Source: Stentor roeselii (taxonomy: Eukaryota > Ciliophora > Heterotrichea > Heterotrichida > Stentoridae). Taken from it: a stretch of DNA of 64,000 bases. The position numbers were made by a program, and so were the translations under genes. The notes below the pieces were generated by a model, which made no database searches, was not told the DNA's origin, and saw nothing but the letters and a program-made list of their open reading frames with translations. This document shows, piece by piece, positions 8,793-16,938 of the stretch. Positions within the stretch are counted from its first letter, which is position 1. Every line of letters begins with the position of its first letter. The stretch is from contig RSEH01000004.1 of NCBI GenBank assembly GCA_006503475.1, positions 124,001 through 188,000 on the forward strand. The letters are read 5' to 3'.

Positions 8793-10937
8793 ATGACTGA
8801 AGCAATGAGGATAATTCTCGAGGGAAAACTAGAATATCATTGTTTGCTACTCAACCATGGCACCGAATTCAAATTTAAAACTGGGTTCTCAGTAATTGAA
8901 AGAAATAAAATCGCAAATGGTATAATTGATAAACATCTTGAAGAATTTCCAAATTATTTTCCTGAATTCAAAATTTTAATCGCAGTGACTATGTATAACG
9001 AAGAGCCTGAGCTTTTTGCAAAAACTATGAACGCGATTCATAAAAATATAGAGGTTATGATGACAGAAGGTTTAAGTGAGGATGATGTTGGAGTCGTTGT
9101 GATGGTTGATGGAATCAAGCCTTTTTACGATGGGATTAAGAAAATGAAAGAAAAAAATGATAGACATAGAAATTATTATGATTCAATTTTTGATATTGAA
9201 GCAATATATACATTTCATGAAATAGGAAAAAGGTTTAAAAAGGATACTGGCCGAGAACTATCAAATGATCAGAAATTTCAGGAACTTTTAAATAAAAAGT
9301 ATAAAATTGAAAGAAATTATAGTGCTGAAAGCTTAAAAATTAGTCAAATGTATGGGAAGCAGTATTATAATAGAATAATAAAAGAGAATACTAAGGATAG
9401 ATTTTGGGAAATTTCTCATTCCTTTCATTGTAAAGCAAAATTTTCTAATAACTCCAAAAATTACTTAAATCTTTACTTTTGCGTAAAACATGAGAATAAA
9501 AAAAAATTGCATAGTCATCTTTGGTTCTTCGGAGGGTTTTGTAAGGTAATCAACCCTGAATACTGTGTTCTTATCGATGTAGGAACAGAACCTCAGTCAA
9601 ATGCACTTTTTTTACTTTATCGAGCATTAGAAAAAGATGCTCAAATAGCTGGAGCTTGTGGAGAAATCGTTCCAATCAAAGAAGAAGATTCAGTTTTTGA
9701 TCTACTTTATTACGCTCAAAAAGTAGAGTACAAGTTTTGTCATATTCTTGACAGAGCCTTAGAAAGCATGATTGGTTACATTACAGTCTTACCTGGGGCT
9801 TTTAGTGTTTATCGATTCCAAGCATTACAGCCTAATAATATAAAAGGACCTTTATGGAAAGATTATTTCAAGCCTTTGATGAAACCATGGAAAATGAACT
9901 GTTATAACTCAAATATTTATTTAGCTGAAGATCGAGTTCTTTGTTTTTGTTTATTTACAGCAGAGGGGAAAAGAAACTTGTTGAAGTATGTCAGAAAAGC
10001 TGTGGCTTATACAGACCCACCACCTACCTATGATGCACTGATAAGCCAGAGACGAAGATGGTTCAACGGTTCATTTTTTTGTCTATTTAACACATTACTT
10101 AAAAGCCATAAAATATTTTGGACAGCTCACAATCCTTTAAGAAAAATCTTCTTTTTGCTTCAAATGTTATATTACCTGCTGAATTTAATTTTTTCCTTGA
10201 TTATCGTTAGTTTTTTTTTAATCGCTGTTAATTCCTGTATACATATCCTTTTTAGCAACTCTAATGTTCAAATTTCGAGTTTATTAACTTTTTATATAAT
10301 ACTTCTGGGAATAATATTAATCCTATCTCTTGGATCCGATGTGAAAAACATGAAGAATTTCTTTCAAGTGATTTCAACTTTCTTATCAATTTACATGTTT
10401 TTTGTAATGGTTCTTTTGGTTCAGATGATTTACGATTCCCTTTATTCCAAAGATCTGATTCTTCCAATAATTTTAACATTCTTCAGTTTTTTCATCATAA
10501 TCGTGCTAAACAAAGAACTTTGCAATGTTTCAATAGGAATTATTCAGTTTCTGTTTGTTACTCCAGTATTTTTAAACATTTTTACGATTTATTCGATTTG
10601 CAATATTCATGATGTCAGCTGGGGAAACCGAACATCTGAAATGAATAAAAGGGAAAAGGTTTTAATTCTTGATTTTGAGAAATATCGGACTTATTGCCTG
10701 CTTTTTTGGCTTTTTATTAACTCAGTATTTTTGTTTTTTTTTGGTGATGCTGATGGGAAGAGTGCGAATTACTTTTATTATATTGGAACTGTTGGTATGG
10801 GACTTATTTATGTTAGATTTATTGGAGGAATTGCACATTTAGTTAAACAGAAATGCTGCAAGTATACTTTTATTGAAAGGATTAGGAAATCAGGCGAGGA
10901 CTTTACAGATAAAAATACTATTTCTTATATTAGTTAG
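8793..10937 (+). CDS. chitin synthase (GT2 family)
   Basis: A 714-residue membrane glycosyltransferase expected to polymerise GlcNAc from UDP-GlcNAc. Family motifs appear in order: ILIAVTMYNE (~70), VVVMVDG (~108), VLIDVGTEP (~265), VEYKFCHILDRALES with GYITVLPGAFSVYR (~312-345, the EYK...LES...VLPGAF block of chitin synthases), LAEDRVLCF (~390) and SQRRRWFNGSF (~429, the QRRRW catalytic signature). At least seven hydrophobic segments follow in the C-terminal half (~450-690), as expected for the export channel. Chitin in ciliates is known from cyst walls and loricas; the use here is inferred. A decayed copy of its 5' half lies directly upstream. The gene is more AT-rich than its neighbours. 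The start at 8793 is supported by adjacent CCTATAAAA. Confidence 0.93.
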   Translation: MTEAMRIILEGKLEYHCLLLNHGTEFKFKTGFSVIERNKIANGIIDKHLEEFPNYFPEFKILIAVTMYNEEPELFAKTMNAIHKNIEVMMTEGLSEDDVGVVVMVDGIKPFYDGIKKMKEKNDRHRNYYDSIFDIEAIYTFHEIGKRFKKDTGRELSNDQKFQELLNKKYKIERNYSAESLKISQMYGKQYYNRIIKENTKDRFWEISHSFHCKAKFSNNSKNYLNLYFCVKHENKKKLHSHLWFFGGFCKVINPEYCVLIDVGTEPQSNALFLLYRALEKDAQIAGACGEIVPIKEEDSVFDLLYYAQKVEYKFCHILDRALESMIGYITVLPGAFSVYRFQALQPNNIKGPLWKDYFKPLMKPWKMNCYNSNIYLAEDRVLCFCLFTAEGKRNLLKYVRKAVAYTDPPPTYDALISQRRRWFNGSFFCLFNTLLKSHKIFWTAHNPLRKIFFLLQMLYYLLNLIFSLIIVSFFLIAVNSCIHILFSNSNVQISSLLTFYIILLGIILILSLGSDVKNMKNFFQVISTFLSIYMFFVMVLLVQMIYDSLYSKDLILPIILTFFSFFIIIVLNKELCNVSIGIIQFLFVTPVFLNIFTIYSICNIHDVSWGNRTSEMNKREKVLILDFEKYRTYCLLFWLFINSVFLFFFGDADGKSANYFYYIGTVGMGLIYVRFIGGIAHLVKQKCCKYTFIERIRKSGEDFTDKNTISYIS

Positions 10938-11236
10938 TTAATAAAGTCATTTAAAGTGATCATAACTTAATATTATGAGCTGTTTTATAGAGATCTTTGA
11001 TATATTTACTTATATTAAATACAGGAAATTATTGATTTAAGTGTGAATCATTCCAAATTGTTGTAAAAATATTCAAAAGGCAATTAATAGTTCAAGATCA
11101 GTTTTCAAGTAACTTATATAGAAATCAATTTTTGCTTAAAATTTATAATCAACCTTGAAATACATTCAATATTTAAACCTAAAAACCACCATCACTCCAC
11201 TCATCCAACAAAATCCATAACCTAAAACCTTAATAA

Positions 11237-12343
11237 ATGGGAAACAAGCAAAACATCTACGGAGGTCTAATAATAACGACAGAGACCTCCTACCTAAACC
11301 CGGGTGATACAGTGACAGGAGCAGTGCAAGTATCAGTTTTTCAGCCAACATCTCCAGGAGTTCTTTTCCTAACATTCCAAGGTTTAGAAAAGACCGCCTG
11401 GTCAACCCAGACGCGACACAAAGTAAAAGGAATCCGTTTCACAACAACAGACCATCACGGTGCTACTCACAAGATCTGCAAAGTATCCTACCCTTTATTC
11501 ACCATGCCCGAGGGTCTTCATCCAGGGGGCTACACCTTTCCCTTCACCTTCATCCTTCCCCAAAACGTGCCAAGTTCCTTATCCTACGACATAGGTTCAA
11601 CAAAAGCTTCAATAACTTACAAGTTCCTCGCAGAATTTAAAGCAAATAACGGGGAATTAATCAAAGGAAGCAAAGAAATCATGATTCGTCAGCCATTTCA
11701 CAGTTTAAAAACTGATCTTCAAGAAAAAACTCGAGCAAGACTAACGACTTGGTGCTGTATAAAGAAAGGAACTTGTGAAATCGATGTGGACTACCCTCAA
11801 GACACTTATTGTCCTTCGGAAAGTGCAACTTTTCATGTGATTACTAATAATTCTGAGTCTTTTCTCCCGATTACTGCGATTAAATGCGATTTTTCTTATA
11901 ATCTTAGGATTAAAGGAAATTATGGGGATAGTTATCTGGTTGGTGAAAATTTAATCACTCAGAAAGAGATTGTTAATATTCCTGCTGGAAGCTCTGAAAT
12001 GTTAAAACCTGTCGAGTTTTGCTTGAAGTTTGACCAGGTCAGGGAAAAACTGGAAAAAATGTTTAGTACTAAAGGGACTTTAATTGAATGCTTTTATTGG
12101 AATAAGATTGAAGCGGAAGTTGATGGAAATTGCATGTGTTGTGGAGAATATCCTATGGTTAAGTCTGCTATTAATATTGTTCCAAGTGTTAGGATTTTAG
12201 AGACTCTGCCTCAAAAACCGAATGGCTGGGACCCGAAAATGATGGATGTTGTTCATTTGGAATTTAATGAAAAGTTTGATGTGCCTTATGAAAAGAAAGA
12301 TCAGGATCTGAAAAATGAAAATTTTAATGATGATGAGAATTAG
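11237..12343 (+). CDS. arrestin-fold protein, likely N-myristoylated
   Basis: 368 residues with the two-domain arrestin layout. The N-domain (~1-150) contains PGDTVTGAV and GVLFLTFQGLEKT, typical of alpha-arrestin N-domains, and GGYTFPFTFILPQNVPSS, the arrestin FxLP block. A C-domain follows to ~310, then an acidic tail. MGN at the N-terminus is a myristoylation signal. Two cysteine clusters, C173/C174/C180 (TWCCIKKGTC) and C299/C301/C302 (NCMCCG), are shared with the paralogue at 15240-16295 and could bind a metal; this is inference. Arrestin-fold proteins act as trafficking or receptor adaptors; no PPxY motif is visible. The 5' flank is strikingly A/C-rich. Confidence 0.85.
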   Translation: MGNKQNIYGGLIITTETSYLNPGDTVTGAVQVSVFQPTSPGVLFLTFQGLEKTAWSTQTRHKVKGIRFTTTDHHGATHKICKVSYPLFTMPEGLHPGGYTFPFTFILPQNVPSSLSYDIGSTKASITYKFLAEFKANNGELIKGSKEIMIRQPFHSLKTDLQEKTRARLTTWCCIKKGTCEIDVDYPQDTYCPSESATFHVITNNSESFLPITAIKCDFSYNLRIKGNYGDSYLVGENLITQKEIVNIPAGSSEMLKPVEFCLKFDQVREKLEKMFSTKGTLIECFYWNKIEAEVDGNCMCCGEYPMVKSAINIVPSVRILETLPQKPNGWDPKMMDVVHLEFNEKFDVPYEKKDQDLKNENFNDDEN

Positions 12344-12700
12344 TTATTAGGTTTAGTATTAGGAAATTTTAATGATCATGAGAATTTTTTGATTAAAGAA
12401 TTTTAGATTGAGCTTGGGTTTTAATTAAATTGAGATTAATATTGGAGATTTGCAATAATTAATGGTTTTTCATGGGATTTTGATTATAAATCTTGGATGC
12501 AGTGGCCTAAAATTTAAATTACCTGATGATAATATTGATCTCGGAATTGAGGTTCGACTAATTAAATGAAATCTTTGAAAAGTTGCTTTAGATGTTGAGA
12601 GAAGTTATTGATTATGAAGAAAATAATTATGGTATTGAATTTAGTGATACTAGTAATTTTTTTTAGAATATATGAATTATAAGTCATATAATGAATCTAA
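12344..12700. other. convergent intergenic spacer
   Basis: Spacer between the arrestin-like gene and the minus-strand gene ending at 12701. It is T/G-rich on the plus strand in its first part, as expected for a 3' flank here. The last ~25 bases of the arrestin gene are partly repeated about 42 bp downstream (aattttaatgat...gagaatt). Nothing else is recognised. Confidence 0.5.
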
Positions 12701-13978
12701 TTAAGCTAACCTTCTAATCTCTTTCCTTTTAGTTTTTCCGAACTGTCTAACAAGCACTCCATATGGTACAATGCATCCTCTCTTAGCAGAGAACCATTCA
12801 ATTTCATTTTCGTTAATAATCGAATAATCATCAAAGATTTTCTTAGCTCCTCCTTCTGTTTCAGCTTGTTTTTGATAAATCCCTCTCCTAATTTTACAAG
12901 CAAGAACAACTTGAGCATATCTTTTTTTACCTCTTCTAGGTTCAATATCAGTAATATTGCTATACCAGGGATGAGAAGAATAACATATATGTGGAGATAC
13001 ATAATAATTGTTCCATTCTTCAGCAGAACACTTTTTTCCAATTCTAATCCCATCAGATTTTATGTCTTTGTTAATTAGTAGTGTTCTATGAGCTATTACT
13101 GACTTTGCTGCTGATGGGTTGGTTCCGTGGAAAACGTTGCACCAAGTATTCCAAATATCGTTTTGTTGAGATAAGATTATCGGAATTTTTAGTCCGAACC
13201 TGGTCCAGCCTCTTGGGATTATGTAGGTTTCTCCAGCTATTATTTGAGAGTCTATCCAATTATTGGGAAAACATTGACTACAATAACATCTATTGCCATT
13301 ACTATCAAAATACTTGAAATCAAAGTTATTCATGACTAAGATTTCATAGCATTTCTGCATTTTTGGACATAGATATGACACCAACATATTACTATAGTAA
13401 AATTGATGATTTCTGTTCTTTACAACTAAGTCTTTAACAATTCCTAATGTCAAATTTGGAGGTCTAATAAAAACCTTAGCATAATTAACCCTTTTCATAA
13501 TTCCATATATTTCTTTATTCCCTCTTCTGTCAGTGATCCTTCTACAACCACTAGAACTATAAGTTCCACTAAAAACACTAACCACAAGTACAACTTTATT
13601 CTCAGGAATATTTGATAGAGCGACTTTATTTTCATTATCATTAAATGAACTGTATTTAATCATTTTTCCCCTGAAATCTAAATCTCCAAGGATTTCATCA
13701 GATCTAAGGGCATCTATAATAGGAAATTCACTATTTTCATTATAGTAAAACGTGTATGAGTTATTTTGAAAGCTGTGAATCGGGAATTTCACGTAGATGT
13801 AGAATGAATTTTTATTACACTTCAGTTCGATGTCACAGTAATTTATGAATGATTCTGGGAAATTATAGGTTGTTAGTAATTTCAGTGCTTTTCTTTCAAT
13901 AAATTCATTTTGAAGATTAAATGAATCAATAGTCCCGAAAATTTTAACCGTATTTCTGATAGATTTAAAGGGATCCAT
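12701..13978 (-). CDS. putative ADP-ribosyltransferase-like protein (NEURL-like/HGT-motif family)
   Basis: 425 residues. The C-terminal ~200 residues contain a CYCSQC knuckle (231-236), an IPRGWTRFGLK block (254-264) and WCNVFHGTNPSAAKSVI (279-295). NYYVSPHICYSSHPWYS (324-340), AQVVLACKIRRGIY and an acidic segment ENEIEWF (390-396) follow. The order HGT (H284), YVSP (Y326) and late Glu (E394) matches the H-Y-E layout of PARP-like ADP-ribosyltransferases. Similar blocks occur, from memory, in NEURL-like invertebrate proteins. The N-terminal half is unrecognised. No signal peptide or membrane segment is visible. Codon use is markedly more AT-rich than the flanking arrestin genes and lacks their C-rich 5' end, which suggests different ancestry or relaxed selection. 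Enzymatic activity is inference. Confidence 0.55.
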   Translation of the reverse strand: MDPFKSIRNTVKIFGTIDSFNLQNEFIERKALKLLTTYNFPESFINYCDIELKCNKNSFYIYVKFPIHSFQNNSYTFYYNENSEFPIIDALRSDEILGDLDFRGKMIKYSSFNDNENKVALSNIPENKVVLVVSVFSGTYSSSGCRRITDRRGNKEIYGIMKRVNYAKVFIRPPNLTLGIVKDLVVKNRNHQFYYSNMLVSYLCPKMQKCYEILVMNNFDFKYFDSNGNRCYCSQCFPNNWIDSQIIAGETYIIPRGWTRFGLKIPIILSQQNDIWNTWCNVFHGTNPSAAKSVIAHRTLLINKDIKSDGIRIGKKCSAEEWNNYYVSPHICYSSHPWYSNITDIEPRRGKKRYAQVVLACKIRRGIYQKQAETEGGAKKIFDDYSIINENEIEWFSAKRGCIVPYGVLVRQFGKTKRKEIRRLA

Positions 13979-15239
13979 ATTTTATTAATAAATATAGAAT
14001 ATTGAAGCCATTTAAAAAAAATGATTTTAGTGTTTGATTCATATAGAATATGAATCAAAAATTATCATACGAGGAAAATAGGTTGTTTTTTAACCATTAG
14101 AATACTTGAATTTCACAAAAATATTATAGGAAAAAAAAAAACTGTTGAATAAGATAAAATTTAGTAATTCTATATTTTCTTCATTTTATAGAAAGCTACA
14201 AATAAAAAGTGTCGAAGATGAATAATAAAATCAAATATTAGGATTGTTGAAATATTGTAAATTCTAATGAATTATGGTTTAATTCAATATTATTACTTTA
14301 AAGATTCCCCAAGATATTGGCACAATTTGAATTCAAGTAGATTATCTAGGATATTAATTTGATTTATATAGACTATCTGCTAATATAATAGATAAATAAT
14401 TATGTTAAAGATATCGATAAAATATAGAGCTTAGAAGGTCCATTAGAGTGACTGAAGTTGACTATGAAATTTTGTAGTCTTCTCGCCACAGTACTTTCAT
14501 TATAAGATTTCAACCAAAGATCAATAGTAAATTTGAATCCTTTTCAAATAAATTAGTAAATATTTTTCATTCAATTAAATTATCAATCTTTTGGATTATA
14601 AAGTCAAAAGAGTGCGCTCTTAGTTGTGAGCTATTAATTTTTGTTTTCAATATTGTTGAAGATACTCACGTTGATAATTTTACAATCAATTATTTTTCTC
14701 TTTATTTTGCCAGACTGAAATATCTCTAGGAAGGCGGTATTGATGAAATTCAACTTTCACTGTTAAAATATTCTGAAGATTTATTAATTCACAGTTTCTA
14801 GTCTCTCATATAAATCTCCTCAATCAAAGTTTGTAAAATTTATTGAAAAAATTTACTAGTACTTTAATCTTCAACTTTTATTTCTCTTAAAGTAAAGATT
14901 TCAGGCTGAATTTTTAGAGTCGAATTAAATTTGCTTAGGAAGATATAGTTAAAATATAAGTCTGGTGTTATTTAATAGTTGAATTTAAACTCCTAAATAT
15001 TATATTACCTTATATTAGTCTAGATTAGATTTCAATATTTATAAGTAATATAACAATGTATAGGTCTTGAGAGAAAGCTAAAATTTGATAAGATGTCTAT
15101 TATAATTTGATTATACCTAATTTTTCTTTCATTTGCTTAAAATACAAAAATCCATAAAATTAGACAAATCTCTAAGCCCCCGCTATTCATTCTAACAAAA
15201 TTTTATAATTTTTATTAACTCATTATTTAATCTAAGAAA
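13979..15239. other. long AT-rich intergenic region, possible decayed gene
   Basis: About 1.26 kb between the ART-like gene and the second arrestin gene. No convincing frame is present. The segment ~14460-14900 is less AT-rich and has short open stretches (for example 14726-14800, plus strand) that read like protein but are broken by stops in all frames. This is compatible with an old pseudogene. No RNA gene or repeat array was recognised. Confidence 0.4.
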
Positions 15240-16295
15240 CTAATTCCTTTCAGTCAAAGGAATTTCATTTTTAGCATCGAAATGCAAATTAACACCTTGA
15301 AGAAAATGAGGAGCCCACCCATCTGGAATCTGTGGTTGCACAGGTAGTGATACGATATTAGGAACAATAGAAATATTTGAAGTGACTCTAGCATAATCAC
15401 CACAGCACATGCAGCATCCATCAGTTTGAGCTTCAATATCATTATTGTAAATGCATTCAATAAGATTGTTCTTCGTGGTAAACATATGAGCTAAAGTGCC
15501 TGCAACTGTTGAAAAATCTAGGTTAAATTCTATCTGATGACTTTTACCTTGCTGTCCAGGAGTCATGATAACTGGCGCTTTCGATTCAATCAAGTTGCAT
15601 TTAACAATATGACTTCCCATGAAGTTATCCTTCATCCTTAAAGTAAACCCAAACCTACAAGTGACTTCATTAACCGAAAGTTTCGATTGAGAATTATCAA
15701 CAATCGCATAAAACCTCGCATTTTGACTAGGATTATAAGTATCCTGAGGATAAGAAATGCTAACTTCACACGAGCCTTTATCAACACAGCACCAAGTTTT
15801 AAAGTTCGCTTTAATCTTTTGTTCTAAGGTCTTCTCACAAGAGTAACTCAAATGTCTGACAATGACTTCTTGCTTTCCCTTGATGAGTTCATTAGAAAGT
15901 CCTATAAACTTCCCAAAGAACTTATATTTGATATGTGCTTGAGTAGTGCCAGATTCATAAGAAAAAGAACTTGAAATATTTTCAGGAAGGTTAAAGCTGA
16001 AAGGAAGATAATAGCCTCCAACTTCAACTCCATGTTCAAAGTTGTAGACTGGGTAAGAAACATTGCAAATCTTATGTCTTCCCCCGTGACTCTCAGTGTA
16101 ATGAATCTTTCCTTGCTTTCGTCTTGTTGTCCAGTGAGTCTTTTCAACACCTTTGAACCGCAGGTAAAGGGTTCCAGGTCCTGATGGCTTCGTCACTGAA
16201 AGGTTTATTGTCCCTGTCACTACCTGACCTGCAATACAAGTTGAATTTTCGAATGAAAACGCGATTCCGCCATGAGTACTTGAATTTGATCCCAT
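15240..16295 (-). CDS. arrestin-fold protein, paralogue of the gene at 11237
   Basis: 351 residues, colinear with the 11237 product. It has MGSNSS (myristoylation signal), GQVVTGTINL, GTLYLRFKGVEKTHW, HKICNVSYP, GGYYLPFSFNLPENISSSFSY, the HxKYKF/IKYKF strand, ELIKGKQEVIVR, TWCCVDKGSC, YPQDTYNPS and a second cluster GCCMCCGDYA. Conservation of both Cys clusters between divergent copies argues they are structural. It is probably a membrane-associated adaptor. The copies are inverted relative to each other with the ART-like gene between them, so this is not a simple tandem duplication. The acidic tail of the other copy is shorter here. The 5' flank is plus-strand G/T-rich, that is, sense A/C-rich. 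Confidence 0.85.
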   Translation of the reverse strand: MGSNSSTHGGIAFSFENSTCIAGQVVTGTINLSVTKPSGPGTLYLRFKGVEKTHWTTRRKQGKIHYTESHGGRHKICNVSYPVYNFEHGVEVGGYYLPFSFNLPENISSSFSYESGTTQAHIKYKFFGKFIGLSNELIKGKQEVIVRHLSYSCEKTLEQKIKANFKTWCCVDKGSCEVSISYPQDTYNPSQNARFYAIVDNSQSKLSVNEVTCRFGFTLRMKDNFMGSHIVKCNLIESKAPVIMTPGQQGKSHQIEFNLDFSTVAGTLAHMFTTKNNLIECIYNNDIEAQTDGCCMCCGDYARVTSNISIVPNIVSLPVQPQIPDGWAPHFLQGVNLHFDAKNEIPLTERN

Positions 16296-16938
16296 TTTTA
16301 TATTGGGTTTTATTAGGTGATTAGTGAGAAGGAAGGAAGTGGGATTAAGGTTTGATTTTGAAATTTTTAGGAATTAGAAATTTTTTTTTTTTTTGGTTTT
16401 GGATTGGAATTTTTATTTTAGATGATTGAATAAGTGATGCTTTTTGGGATTTTCTATGGATTTTTGGAAGTGAGTTTTGGATTTTGGGTTTTATTATTTT
16501 TTGAGATTTTTGAATGAAGGTATATCTTAAGTATTTATTGATTTTTATGAATTAGGCTTCATGAATCTCAATATGATTAAGGAAAAATAGCTGGCTTATT
16601 AGGATGGTAATGTAATAAATTTCAATAATTTGGAATAATGGAAGAATTCTAGATTTGAAATCTGTAAGAAAGTTCAGGTCTAATCATATTTAACAAATTT
16701 GTTCCCTTATTCATTCTTCTTCTAATGAAGACTACCAATAACCACCATCCCAAAAACAATTTTTTGTATACTTAAACAGTGGCTTTCCAAATAACCAAAT
16801 TCTAAGGTAAAAAGCTTAGAATTCATTAAGCTTAACAAGTTTAAAATTCCATCTGAATCATTTTGTCCTCTGAAATTTTAGCATGTAACCTCCATTTTGA
16901 GTGACGTCACGAGTTAGATAATTCCTCTCCACAATATA
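16296..16938. other. divergent promoter region
   Basis: About 640 bp between two divergent genes. The plus strand is G/T-rich and C-poor next to the arrestin gene, then becomes C-rich toward the acyl-CoA oxidase start. The base skew thus flips between the two transcription directions. No small frame or RNA gene is supported. A 12-T run lies near 16379. Confidence 0.5.
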
